From MD308 sp051888795 (GTDB lineage Bacteria; Bacillota; Clostridia; Lachnospirales; Lachnospiraceae), in the NCBI GenBank assembly GCA_051888795.1, contig JBJFCD010000142.1:62001-126000 (forward strand): DNA of 64,000 nucleotides. The letters are read 5' to 3'. The notes beneath the pieces are model-generated. The model ran no database searches and was not told where the DNA came from. It was given only the letters and a program-made list of their open reading frames with translations. This document shows, piece after piece, positions 34,930 through 43,334 of this stretch. Within the stretch, counting starts at the first letter, position 1. Every line of letters begins with the position of its first letter. A program made the translations under genes and the position numbers.

Positions 34930-37137
34930 ATGAAAAAAATTCATTTGAGAAAGCCTGATATCAAAGAGGCGGTTTCGAAACTTAAGAATCTGAAAAAAGA
35001 AGATATAAAAACGCAGTGGAGAGAAAGACGTATCCGCCGTGCCAGAATTATTGAAGAAAGAAGAAACAGTGAGTTTTCAAAGAAAATGAAACCGGTTTAT
35101 AATTTTATGAACCGGTTCTCACTAATCTTCCATGCATTACTGGCGTGCGTGATTAATTTTGCTATAGAAGCAATATCCAGGCATTCTGTTTTTGAGGCAT
35201 GGAGTTATATGACAGAAACACCGTTTGTATTTTTGTACAATGCCTTCATGATCTTTATGACATTCTCTATAGTATATTTGTTTAAAAGAAGAGTGTTTGT
35301 GCGTATTATTATCAGTGTACTCTGGATGGTACTTGGGGTAGCAAACGGGTATATGCTGCTTAAGCGTGTAACTCCTTTTAATGCGCAGGATTTGAAAGTT
35401 GCAAAAGATGCGGTATCTTTGATTAATAACTATTTCAATGGATTTGAACTGATTATGCTTACTGTGGGAATCGTTGCAGTTGTTATCTGGGTGATTTCCA
35501 TGTGGCGGCGTGGAGGTCAGTATGAAGGGAAGATTCACCGTATATGGGCAGTTGTCGGAATTTTGATATGCGCAGTTTTGTACGGAACTTTCACTAATCT
35601 GGCAATTGACAAAAGAGTAATTTCTACGTATTTCGGAAATATTGCGTTTGCTTATGAAGATTATGGTCTTCCGTATTGTTTTATGGCAAGTGTATTTAAT
35701 ACTGGAATTAATGAGCCGAATGATTATAATGAAGAGACGATTGCAGAAATCAGTAATAATGGTGACATTACAAAAAGTGAAACCGGACTTAAAGAGGATG
35801 AAAGACCAAATATCATCTTTGTTCAGCTGGAATCTTATTTTGATGTAAAAGAAGCTGAATTTTTTACAACATCAAAAGATGCAAGCCCAAATCTTAGAAA
35901 AATGTATAAAAATTATTCTTCCGGATATTTTAAGGTACCTTCAGTCGGTGCGGGAACAGCTAACACGGAGTTCGAAGTTCTGACAGGAATGAATCTTCGT
36001 TATTTTGGCCCGGGAGAATATCCATACAAAACAGTATTAAAAGAGCAGCAGTGCGAAAGTGCAGCCTCTGCTTTGAGTGCACTTGGATACGGAACTCATG
36101 CACTTCATAACAATGGCGGTAATTTTTACAGCCGTGCAAAAGTTTTTGATCATATCGGATTCGACTCTTATACAAGTAAAGAGTTTATGAATATTCTGCA
36201 GTTCACGGAAAACGGATGGGCAAAGGACGATATTCTGGTTCAGCATATTATGGAATCTATGGATACAACAAGCGGACAGGACTTTGTATTCTGTGTAAGT
36301 CTTCAGGGACATGGAGATTATCCGGAGGAAAAGGTTATAGAAGATCCAGAGATTACTGTTGAAGGAATTGAGGATGAAGCTCTGAAAAATAAGTGGGAAT
36401 ATTATGTAAACCAGGTATATGAGATGGATCAGTTTGCCGGAAATCTTATTGAGGCGATTGAAAAGAGAGATGAACCTACGGTTGTTGTATTTTACGGAGA
36501 TCATCTTCCGACTTTAGGACTCAAGGCTGAAGATTTAAAAAGCCGATACCTGTATAATACCAATTATGTAATCTGGGACAATATCGGTCTTAAAAAGGAA
36601 GATAGAAATATACCGGCATATCAGATTATGGCAGATGTATTTGAACGTCTGGATATACATTCCGGAACAGTGTTTAACTATCATCAGGAGAGAAGACAGA
36701 CGAAAAATTATCTGGAAGATCTGGAACTTCTGCAGTATGATATGCTTTACGGAAAGCAGTATGTCTACCAGGGAGAAGATATGCCTGTAGAAGAACCGCA
36801 TATGGTAATGGGTATCAGGGATGTTTCTCTTTCAGATATTGTGGATCATCTGGATGAGGGCTGTAGTCTGTATGGAGAGAATTTTACAAAATCCAGCAAA
36901 GTGTTCATAAACGGAGAAAAGCAGAAGAGTACGTTCCTGAATAATACAAGAATTAGCTTGCCTGAGACAAAGATCAATAATGGTGATGAAATAGTAATTG
37001 TTCAGATGGGCTCCAGCAATACAGTATTCCGTATGTCTGATAAATATATTTATGAGGACGGAAAGCTTATCTGTCAGGAAGGAACAGGAACAGACAAGAC
37101 AAAATCGTGGCAGGAACAAACGGATTTAGAAGAATAA
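34930..37137 (+). CDS. LTA-synthase-family sulfatase (membrane phosphoglycerol/phosphoethanolamine-type transferase)
   Basis: A 735-residue membrane enzyme. A basic N-terminus is followed by about five membrane helices (about 55-245). An extracellular alkaline-phosphatase-superfamily domain follows, with NIIFVQLESYFD near 297. The nucleophile region GAGTANTEF has the candidate catalytic Thr343, and FYGDHLPTLG near 520 carries metal-ligand aspartate and histidine. The last about 120 residues form a beta-rich extension. Relatives transfer glycerol-phosphate or phosphoethanolamine units to lipoteichoic acid or surface glycans. It would act on the outer membrane face. It follows valS by 12 bases and precedes folC by 15, with no terminator between. 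The exact polymer it makes cannot be read from sequence. Confidence 0.85.
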   Translation: MKKIHLRKPDIKEAVSKLKNLKKEDIKTQWRERRIRRARIIEERRNSEFSKKMKPVYNFMNRFSLIFHALLACVINFAIEAISRHSVFEAWSYMTETPFVFLYNAFMIFMTFSIVYLFKRRVFVRIIISVLWMVLGVANGYMLLKRVTPFNAQDLKVAKDAVSLINNYFNGFELIMLTVGIVAVVIWVISMWRRGGQYEGKIHRIWAVVGILICAVLYGTFTNLAIDKRVISTYFGNIAFAYEDYGLPYCFMASVFNTGINEPNDYNEETIAEISNNGDITKSETGLKEDERPNIIFVQLESYFDVKEAEFFTTSKDASPNLRKMYKNYSSGYFKVPSVGAGTANTEFEVLTGMNLRYFGPGEYPYKTVLKEQQCESAASALSALGYGTHALHNNGGNFYSRAKVFDHIGFDSYTSKEFMNILQFTENGWAKDDILVQHIMESMDTTSGQDFVFCVSLQGHGDYPEEKVIEDPEITVEGIEDEALKNKWEYYVNQVYEMDQFAGNLIEAIEKRDEPTVVVFYGDHLPTLGLKAEDLKSRYLYNTNYVIWDNIGLKKEDRNIPAYQIMADVFERLDIHSGTVFNYHQERRQTKNYLEDLELLQYDMLYGKQYVYQGEDMPVEEPHMVMGIRDVSLSDIVDHLDEGCSLYGENFTKSSKVFINGEKQKSTFLNNTRISLPETKINNGDEIVIVQMGSSNTVFRMSDKYIYEDGKLICQEGTGTDKTKSWQEQTDLEE

Positions 37138-37152
37138 TAATGGAGCAGTATT

Positions 37153-38490
37153 ATGTCAGATAGATTACCGGGAAATTATAAAGAAGCAGTTGAATATATA
37201 GAAGAACTTCCGAGATTTACCAGGAAGCATACGATGGAACACACAAGAGAGTTTTTGAAGCGTCTGGGTAGCCCGGCAAAGGATCGAAAGATTATCCATG
37301 TTGCAGGCACAAATGGGAAAGGTTCGGTTTGTGCGTATATGCAGGCGATTTTAGAGGCAGAAGGAAAAAAAACAGGATTTTTCACTTCTCCTCATCTTGT
37401 GAAGATTAATGAAAGAATTCAGCTTGACAGGGAACCGGTCAGCGATGAGAAATTTTATCAGGCATTTTTGAAAACATTGAATGTTGTGAAAAAGATGGAG
37501 GAGGATGGACTTTCTCATCCATCTTATTTTGAATTTCTTTTCGGAATGGGAATGTCTGTATTTGAGGAATCAGATGCGGAGTATATTATTCTGGAAACGG
37601 GACTCGGAGGGAGACTGGATGCGACAAATGCCCCTCAAAAGCCATTTCTCACAGTCATTACATCTATTAGTCTCGATCATACGGATATTCTGGGTGATAC
37701 AATTGAGATGATTGCGTTTGAAAAAGCAGGTATCATAAAAGAAGGAGTGCCGGTTTTCTTTGATGGAAGCAGTCAGGTTGCATCGGACGTGATTCGTCGG
37801 ATTGCAGAAGAAAAAAGTGCGCCTTGTAGAGAAATCACGAATCGTGCGTTTGAAATTAAGGAAGTTAACAGGAATCATATTGCATTTTCGAGAAAGAGTG
37901 CGTATAGTAAAGATACTATGTGGCATGTTCCGGGATGTGGTATTTATCAGGTGATGAATGCGGAAATTGCGATTCAGGCAATGGAATATGCACTGGCTGG
38001 AGAAATGATTCATATAGACAGATGGAGCAATGCAGTTGCATCAATGAAATGGGAAGGTCGTATGGAGCTTGTAGCACCGCATTTCACTGTTGACGGGGCA
38101 CACAATCTTGGAGCGCTTTCTGAGTTCGCAAAAAGTCTTTGCGCTATTTCTCCTAATATGCAGGAAGATAAAATGCCTGTAATTATCTTTTCGGCTGTAT
38201 CAGATAAAAAATATGAACAGATGATAGAGTCTTTATGCAGTGAAGTACCGGCAAAGGCCTATATTGTGGCAGAAATTGAGGACAGACGCAGAGTTTTGGC
38301 AGAAGAGCTTGCCGGACTGTTTCAAAAATATACTGACCGGCCGGTGTATGTGCGTAAAGGAATAGATGAAGCAATACATACAGCCTATGAACTTAGAGGG
38401 GACAGCGAGATTTATTGTCTCGGTTCTCTTTATCTGGTGGGTATGGTTAAAAAATATTTGTCAGGAGGCGGTAAAGATGTTAGATTTTGA
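37153..38490 (+). CDS. folC: Bifunctional folylpolyglutamate synthase / dihydrofolate synthase
   Basis: A 445-residue Mur-ligase-like enzyme that adds glutamate to folates and, in many bacteria, makes dihydrofolate from dihydropteroate. The ATP P-loop is HVAGTNGKGS near 48-57, TSPHLVKINERI follows, and ETGLGGRLDATN near 147 holds the folate/omega-loop motif. SLDHTDILGDT near 174-184 carries a metal-binding histidine, and VDGAHNLGAL near 314 is the C-terminal domain motif. Length is normal. The next small gene begins 14 bases before its stop. Confidence 0.95.
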   Translation: MSDRLPGNYKEAVEYIEELPRFTRKHTMEHTREFLKRLGSPAKDRKIIHVAGTNGKGSVCAYMQAILEAEGKKTGFFTSPHLVKINERIQLDREPVSDEKFYQAFLKTLNVVKKMEEDGLSHPSYFEFLFGMGMSVFEESDAEYIILETGLGGRLDATNAPQKPFLTVITSISLDHTDILGDTIEMIAFEKAGIIKEGVPVFFDGSSQVASDVIRRIAEEKSAPCREITNRAFEIKEVNRNHIAFSRKSAYSKDTMWHVPGCGIYQVMNAEIAIQAMEYALAGEMIHIDRWSNAVASMKWEGRMELVAPHFTVDGAHNLGALSEFAKSLCAISPNMQEDKMPVIIFSAVSDKKYEQMIESLCSEVPAKAYIVAEIEDRRRVLAEELAGLFQKYTDRPVYVRKGIDEAIHTAYELRGDSEIYCLGSLYLVGMVKKYLSGGGKDVRF

Positions 38491-38611
38491 AGAAGAATTA
38501 AAGAAATTTCAGCCAAGCCTGGAAGTAGAAGACATTGAAGGGGCAGTTTATCAGGAAGATTTGACCGATATGACAGATATTCTGCGAGAGATGATTGAAC
38601 AGACGAAATAG
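38477..38611 (+). CDS. Small acidic protein of unknown function, 44 residues
   Basis: A short gene between folC and the TPR gene, supported by AGGAGG at 38463-38468 and by its overlap with the last 14 bases of folC. The product starts MLDFEEELKKFQPSLEVED, is rich in glutamate and aspartate, and has no membrane helix or cysteine. I do not recognise a family. Position suggests translational coupling to folC and expression with the TPR membrane protein downstream. A small partner of that TPR protein is one possibility. Real coding is likely from the site and spacing, but function is unknown. Confidence 0.65.
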   Translation: MLDFEEELKKFQPSLEVEDIEGAVYQEDLTDMTDILREMIEQTK

Positions 38612-38637
38612 TGGGGAGTAAAGAGGTTATACAGTTA

Positions 38638-39969
38638 ATGGATTATACGACAAAGCTAATGTATCAGTCGAATTACTGGTACAATGATGGGCTGAAGAAG
38701 GCAAATATCCGGGATTTATCCGGAGCGATAGCTTCTCTTCGGCGTAGTTTACAATATAATAGAGCAAATATAGCGGCCAGAAATCTTCTCGGACTTGTTT
38801 ATTATGGACGAGGAGATGTTGTCGAGGCACTTGTCGAGTGGATTCTCAGTAAAAACTTTCAGTCACATGACAATATTGCCAATTATTATATCAGTAAGAT
38901 TCAGGAGGTTCCAGGTGAACTTGAGGCGGTGAATCAAGCTGTGAAAAAGTTTAATCAAAGTCTTGAATTTGCGAAAAAGGGCGGCGAAGACTTGGCAATT
39001 ATACAGCTGAAAAAGGTAGTAGCTTCTCAACCGGCTTACGTAAAGGCACATCAGCTTCTTGCGCTTTTATATATCCAGACAGAACAGTATTCTCTGGCAA
39101 GAAAAGAGCTTCGGACAGCTCATAAGCTTGACACTACTGATGAGATTACTTTGCGCTATATGCATGAGATTACTCAAATGCGTAAAGCCAGACCGACAAA
39201 AGCAAGAGACAGGGGAGACAAGGATTCAGATCAGCAGACGGTTACTTATAATATTGGAAATGAGACGATCATTCAGCCTCTTTCTTCTAATTACAAAGAA
39301 AATTCAGGACTTCATACGATTATTAATATTGCAATCGGTGTGCTTGTCGGTGTAGCTGTAATGTGGTTTCTTGTTATGCCTGCGGTGACTTCTACGAGGC
39401 AAAAGAAACTGAATGAGCAAACGGTCGCGTTCAGTGATAAAATTGCGACACAGGAGTCACAGATCAGTGCACTTAAGACAGAGCTTGAAGAATATCGTGC
39501 TAACAGTGAGGAAGACGAGACAGCGAGGGCAACAGCAGAGTCCACTAAGGAAAGTTATGAAGCCGTCATGAACGTTTCCAAACATTTTAAGGCAGAAGAT
39601 ATGAGTGATAAAGGAATGCTGGAAGAGATGTTAAAAATAGATCCGGATTCTCTCGGCACAGTTGGAAGAGAGATGTATGATGAGGTCGCAGATACGCTGT
39701 ATCCCCGTATGTGTGAGAAGCTTTATGATTCAGCAAAGAGTGAATATGATGCTGAAGATTACGACAGTGCGCTGAATGATCTGGAACAGATTGTTGCAAT
39801 GGATAAGACATATGAGGATGGAAAGGCCTGGCTTATGCTTGCACAGACTTATGAGAAAAAAGGGAAAAAGGACGAAGCAAAAGCTCAATATGAGAAGATT
39901 GCTGATGAGATGGAGGGAAAGGAAGTGGCTTCCGACGCGGCGAAGGCACTTGAGAATTTTAATAATTAA
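38638..39969 (+). CDS. TPR-repeat single-pass membrane protein
   Basis: A 443-residue protein. N-terminal TPR helices (about 10-165, for example IASLRRSLQYNRANIAARNLLGLVYYGRG) precede a membrane helix (about 227-250, IINIAIGVLVGVAVMWFLV), a coiled-coil stretch (about 258-305), and C-terminal TPR-like helices (about 345-435). ATG 38638 is used; GTG 38611 is in frame but has no ribosome-binding site, while AGAGG lies 11 bases before 38638. TPR proteins are scaffolds for protein complexes. It sits directly before the sigma-F operon, separated by a terminator, so a sporulation link is only positional. Confidence 0.75.
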   Translation: MDYTTKLMYQSNYWYNDGLKKANIRDLSGAIASLRRSLQYNRANIAARNLLGLVYYGRGDVVEALVEWILSKNFQSHDNIANYYISKIQEVPGELEAVNQAVKKFNQSLEFAKKGGEDLAIIQLKKVVASQPAYVKAHQLLALLYIQTEQYSLARKELRTAHKLDTTDEITLRYMHEITQMRKARPTKARDRGDKDSDQQTVTYNIGNETIIQPLSSNYKENSGLHTIINIAIGVLVGVAVMWFLVMPAVTSTRQKKLNEQTVAFSDKIATQESQISALKTELEEYRANSEEDETARATAESTKESYEAVMNVSKHFKAEDMSDKGMLEEMLKIDPDSLGTVGREMYDEVADTLYPRMCEKLYDSAKSEYDAEDYDSALNDLEQIVAMDKTYEDGKAWLMLAQTYEKKGKKDEAKAQYEKIADEMEGKEVASDAAKALENFNN

Positions 39970-39996
39970 ATCATTAGATAAACTTTGATACGAATG

Positions 39997-40030
39997 AAAA
40001 GGGTATGCGAAAGATGCATATCCTTTTTAT
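39997..40030 (+). terminator. Intrinsic terminator between the TPR gene and spoIIAA
   Basis: A 12-bp stem with one G-U pair (39997-40008 with 40016-40027), a 7-base loop and a T-rich tail. It separates the folC/TPR unit from the sporulation operon. Confidence 0.8.
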
Positions 40031-40059
40031 TTTATATAACAAAAACAAGGAGGGAGTAT

Positions 40060-40371
40060 ATGAAGTATCAAGTACAGGAAAATTGTCTTACGATTTTTCT
40101 TCCTCATGAGATTGACCATCATAATGCGGAGGAAATCAAAAAGGAGTCTGACCATTTAATAGAAAAAAATCATATTCGGTATGTGATTTTTGACTTTGCA
40201 GACACTGATTTTATGGATAGCTCAGGAATCGGAGTCATTATGGGGAGATATAAAAGAATTTTTATGCTGGGAGGAGAAGTGTGCGCTGTGCATGCAAATG
40301 AGAGAATGAAAAAGATATTGACAATGTCAGGAGTGACAAAAATCATGCAGATATATGAGGAGGAAAAGTAA
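40060..40371 (+). CDS. spoIIAA: Anti-sigma F factor antagonist
   Basis: A 103-residue STAS-domain protein. Dephosphorylated SpoIIAA binds the anti-sigma factor SpoIIAB and frees sigma F in the forespore. The phosphorylation loop is DSSGIG (D53-S54-S55), with the second serine at the position phosphorylated in Bacillus. AAGGAGGGA (40047-40055) precedes ATG 40060; an in-frame upstream start is rejected because it runs through the terminator. spoIIAB starts at the base after its stop. The order AA-AB-sigF matches the conserved operon. Confidence 0.95.
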   Translation: MKYQVQENCLTIFLPHEIDHHNAEEIKKESDHLIEKNHIRYVIFDFADTDFMDSSGIGVIMGRYKRIFMLGGEVCAVHANERMKKILTMSGVTKIMQIYEEEK

Positions 40372-40827
40372 ATGGGAAACACGAATGAAATGCAGGTAAT
40401 TTTTGACAGCCGTTCTTCAAATGAATCATTTGCCAGAGTGACAGTTGCTTCTTTTATGACATCTTTAAATCCGACGGTCGAAGAAGTATCAGACGTAAAA
40501 ACTGCCGTATCTGAAGCTGTGACAAATGCAATTATTCATGGATATGACAATGAGATACATAATATTTATATCAAATGTCGTACAGAAGGGAATACTTTGT
40601 ACCTGGAGGTACGTGATGAAGGGAAAGGAATAGAAAACATCAGTCAGGCTATGGAGCCGCTTTTTACGACCAGACCGGAACAGGAACGTTCGGGAATGGG
40701 ATTCTCTTTTATGGAAGCATTCATGGATAAAATAGAAGTAATTTCAGAACCGGGAAAAGGGACAACCGTTAAAATGGAAAAAACAATCGGTAAAGGACGA
40801 AAAATATGGACCGAACAATCGCTTTAA
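40372..40827 (+). CDS. spoIIAB: Anti-sigma F factor (serine kinase)
   Basis: A 151-residue GHKL-fold ATPase/kinase. It holds sigma F inactive and phosphorylates SpoIIAA. The N box is SEAVTNAIIHGY, the G1 box DEGKGI, and the G2 region RSGMGFSFM, followed by GTTVKM. The length is normal. Its end overlaps sigF by 22 bases, so the anti-sigma factor and sigma factor are translationally coupled. Confidence 0.96.
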   Translation: MGNTNEMQVIFDSRSSNESFARVTVASFMTSLNPTVEEVSDVKTAVSEAVTNAIIHGYDNEIHNIYIKCRTEGNTLYLEVRDEGKGIENISQAMEPLFTTRPEQERSGMGFSFMEAFMDKIEVISEPGKGTTVKMEKTIGKGRKIWTEQSL

Positions 40828-41522
40828 TACAGAAATCTCACGAAGGGGATGAAGAGGCGAGAACACAATTGGTGAAAGAAAATGCCGGACTGGTATGGTG
40901 CATTGTTAAACGTTTCTATAATCGGGGTGTGGAGGCGGAAGATTTATTTCAGATAGGAAATATTGGACTATTAAAAGCAATTGATAAATTTGATGTCAGT
41001 TTTGAGGTGAAATTTTCAACCTATGCGGTTCCGATGATAACAGGTGAAATCAAAAGATTTTTGCGTGATGATGGAATGATTAAAGTAAGCAGATCTTTGA
41101 AAGAACTTGCTTATAAAGTTTATATTTGTCAGGAAAAACTGCAGGAAGCATGGGGAAGAGAACCCACAGTAGAAGAAATAGCCAAAGAGCTTAATATCAC
41201 AGCTGAGGAACTTACAATGGCACTTGAGGCAAGCGGTGACATAGAATCTTTACAAAAACCAATCTATCAGAAAGATGGACAGGAAATCCGTCTCATGGAC
41301 AAGCTGCAGGACAAGCAGAAAGAGGAAGAAAGAATTCTTGACCATATGTTATTGGGGGATCTTTTGATGTCGTTAGACCAGAAGGAAAGACAGTTGATCT
41401 ATCTGAGATATTTTGCTAACAGGACACAGACACAGGTAGGAAAAGAACTTGGAATCTCCCAGGTGCAGGTCTCACGAATGGAAAAAAAGATATTAAAGCA
41501 GATGAGGGAACGCATTGTATAA
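40806..41522 (+). CDS. sigF: RNA polymerase sigma-F factor
   Basis: A 238-residue sigma-70-family factor that directs early forespore transcription. Region 2 contains AEDLFQIGNIGLLKAIDKFD and FSTYAVPMITGEIKRFLRDDG, region 3 has PTVEEIAKELN, and region 4 has QTQVGKELGISQVQVSRMEKKIL as the -35-recognition helix-turn-helix. It is the third gene of the spoIIA operon. A forespore-type promoter lies 20 bases after its stop, before the spoVA genes. Confidence 0.96.
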   Translation: MDRTIALIQKSHEGDEEARTQLVKENAGLVWCIVKRFYNRGVEAEDLFQIGNIGLLKAIDKFDVSFEVKFSTYAVPMITGEIKRFLRDDGMIKVSRSLKELAYKVYICQEKLQEAWGREPTVEEIAKELNITAEELTMALEASGDIESLQKPIYQKDGQEIRLMDKLQDKQKEEERILDHMLLGDLLMSLDQKERQLIYLRYFANRTQTQVGKELGISQVQVSRMEKKILKQMRERIV

Positions 41523-41541
41523 GTTTTTGTTTTAATGAGTG

Positions 41542-41571
41542 TGCATATTTTTGTAATATCAGTACATACTA
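41542..41571 (+). promoter_or_regulatory. Forespore (sigma-G/F-type) promoter for the spoVA genes
   Basis: The -35 TGCATA (41542-41547) and -10 CATACTA (41565-41571) are spaced by 17 bases, matching the sigma-G/sigma-F consensus established in Bacillus. It lies just before a small membrane-protein gene and spoVAA-E, whose products act in the forespore. Confidence 0.82.
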
Positions 41572-41598
41572 GAATAAAAACGAAGGAAGGTGCCTGAT

Positions 41599-41781
41599 AT
41601 GGATGAAGCGAGAAAAAAACTTCGGATATGTCTGATATTTATTGTGGCAATAGCTGTAATCATAGGAATGATTTACTTTTTCAGTGATATGAGAAATAAA
41701 AATGATGTAAGTGAAGGAACGTTAGTAAGGCAGATTGAAACAGGAACGCTCCAGGAAAAGGGAAACCTGACCGGGAGGTAG
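41599..41781 (+). CDS. Small single-pass membrane protein, first gene after the forespore promoter
   Basis: A 60-residue protein with a charged N-terminus (MDEARKKLR), one membrane helix (about 10-30, ICLIFIVAIAVIIGMIYFF) and a polar C-terminal tail of about 30 residues. GAAGGAAGG precedes ATG 41599; an in-frame GTG at 41590 is inside that site. Its stop lies two bases before spoVAA, so it is the first gene of the spoVA transcript. I do not recognise a family. By position it is likely made in the forespore and placed in the inner spore membrane with the SpoVA channel. It could be an accessory subunit; this is inference. Confidence 0.75.
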   Translation: MDEARKKLRICLIFIVAIAVIIGMIYFFSDMRNKNDVSEGTLVRQIETGTLQEKGNLTGR

Positions 41782-41783
41782 CT

Positions 41784-42458
41784 ATGGCGTCAAATATTGA
41801 TACAATTTATATCAAAGCTGATCGTAATGTGGAGATTACAAAGCCTGAGGTGACGCTGGGAGATGTGATCAGTATTGAGTGTTCAAACAGAGCCATAGTT
41901 TCCAGAGTAAAAACTTTAAAACTGTATAAATTCCACCATACGGATAATAAGAACCAAAACAGAGTAGCTGTTTCAATTTTAAAAGTAATTGCGTGTATTC
42001 ACGAAATCTATCCCAATGCTGATATACAGAGTGTAGGAGAACAGGATTTTATCGTTACGTATGAACAGCAAAAATCTCCAAATAAGTTTTTTCATTGTCT
42101 GAAAGTGACTGCAGTGGTTTTGATCACTTTTTGCGGAGCGGCTTTTTCAATCATGGCTTTTAATAATGATGTAAATGTGACAAAACTGTTTGGGCAAATT
42201 TATGAGCTTGTAACAGGGACTAAATCGGATGGATATACTGTTCTGGAATTTACCTACTGTGTTGGAATTATTATAGGCATTCTTACATTTTTTAATCATT
42301 TTGGAAAGAAAAAATTCACAGTGGATCCAACACCAATGGAAGTGGAGATGCGCTTATATGAAAATGATATTCAGACAACATTAATTGAAGATAATGCAAG
42401 AAAGGAGAAAGAGCTGGATGTTTGGAAGTCAGATCATACTGGCAATTCTCGGGTTTAG
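41784..42458 (+). CDS. spoVAA: Stage V sporulation protein AA
   Basis: A 224-residue protein. A soluble N-terminal domain (about 1-100) begins with DTIYIKADRNVEITKPEVTLGDV, and two membrane helices lie near 107-125 and 150-170. SpoVA proteins carry Ca-dipicolinate into the spore and release it in germination. GGGAGG overlaps the stop of the preceding small gene. It overlaps spoVAB by 41 bases. SpoVAA and SpoVAB are absent from many Clostridium species but common in Lachnospiraceae and Bacillus. Confidence 0.88.
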   Translation: MASNIDTIYIKADRNVEITKPEVTLGDVISIECSNRAIVSRVKTLKLYKFHHTDNKNQNRVAVSILKVIACIHEIYPNADIQSVGEQDFIVTYEQQKSPNKFFHCLKVTAVVLITFCGAAFSIMAFNNDVNVTKLFGQIYELVTGTKSDGYTVLEFTYCVGIIIGILTFFNHFGKKKFTVDPTPMEVEMRLYENDIQTTLIEDNARKEKELDVWKSDHTGNSRV

Positions 42459-42834
42459 CGCCGGAGTAGCCGCTGCCGCAGGGCTGTTTTCTTTCATTAT
42501 CGGACTTGGTGTTGTATCAGATTTTGCAGACCGTACTCATACAGGAGAGCATATTTTGCTCTATGAAGACAGCATCGCGCTGGGGGGAATAATTGGAAAT
42601 ATTTTTATAGTTTACCAATTATCTGTACCAGGAGGTGGATGGATGGTCCCGTTATTCGGATTATTTGCAGGAATATTTGCAGGCTGTTGGGCAATGGCAC
42701 TGGCTGAAATATTGAACATATTTCCGATTTTCATCAGGCGTGTAAAACTGCTTCGATGCATTCCGTATATCATTCTTGCAATGGCGATTGGTAAAGGAAT
42801 AGGTGCACTTATATTTTTTTATAACCGATGGTAA
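42418..42834 (+). CDS. spoVAB: Stage V sporulation protein AB
   Basis: A 138-residue polytopic membrane protein with about four helices. GFSAGVAAAAGLFSFIIGLGV opens the first, LGGIIGNIF the second, and LFAGIFAGCWAMALAEILNIFPI carries the conserved core. ATG 42418 is chosen because AAAGGAG lies upstream and the hydrophobic start follows at once; an in-frame ATG at 42385 lies deeper in spoVAA. It works with SpoVAA in dipicolinate handling. Confidence 0.88.
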   Translation: MFGSQIILAILGFSAGVAAAAGLFSFIIGLGVVSDFADRTHTGEHILLYEDSIALGGIIGNIFIVYQLSVPGGGWMVPLFGLFAGIFAGCWAMALAEILNIFPIFIRRVKLLRCIPYIILAMAIGKGIGALIFFYNRW

Positions 42835-42857
42835 TAATTTCTCAGGAGGAAACACAG

Positions 42858-43316
42858 ATGGATAGAAAAAAACAGCAGGAAGCATATGAAAATTATGTAA
42901 AACAGAAAACGCCGGTTCACAATCTGCCGTTGAATATGATGAAGGCTTTTATTACAGGAGGTATAATCTGTACGATAGGGCAGTTCATATTGAATTATTG
43001 TGGGAAACTTGGACTTGATAAGGATATATCCGGAAGCTGGACTTCAATGGCGCTGATTTTAATCAGTGTCATTCTTACCGGATTAAATATCTATCCCCGA
43101 ATCGCAAAATGGGGAGGGGCAGGAGCATTGGTCCCGATTACAGGTTTTGCTAATTCAGTGGCGGCTCCCGCAATCGAATATAAAAAAGAAGGACAGGTTA
43201 TGGGAATAGGATGTAAGATTTTTACAATTGCAGGACCGGTGATATTATATGGTATTTTTACCAGCTGTCTTCTGGGAGTATGTTATTGGATTATGAAAAT
43301 TGCAGGAATTGTTTGA
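42858..43316 (+). CDS. spoVAC: Stage V sporulation protein AC
   Basis: A 152-residue integral membrane protein of the SpoVAC/SpoVAEB family. A hydrophilic start (to about 25) is followed by helices including AFITGGIICTIGQF and the signature GGAGALVPITGFANSVAAPAIE near 100-120. In Bacillus it forms part of a mechanosensitive channel for Ca-dipicolinate. CAGGAGGA (42843-42850) precedes ATG 42858. The next gene is spoVAD. Confidence 0.94.
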   Translation: MDRKKQQEAYENYVKQKTPVHNLPLNMMKAFITGGIICTIGQFILNYCGKLGLDKDISGSWTSMALILISVILTGLNIYPRIAKWGGAGALVPITGFANSVAAPAIEYKKEGQVMGIGCKIFTIAGPVILYGIFTSCLLGVCYWIMKIAGIV

Positions 43317-43334
43317 TAAAGGCGGGTGGAAACT

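Noticed and set aside
40170..40382. Minus-strand open frame opposite spoIIAA
   Set aside because: It is a shadow of the conserved spoIIAA-spoIIAB coding sequence and has no upstream signals.
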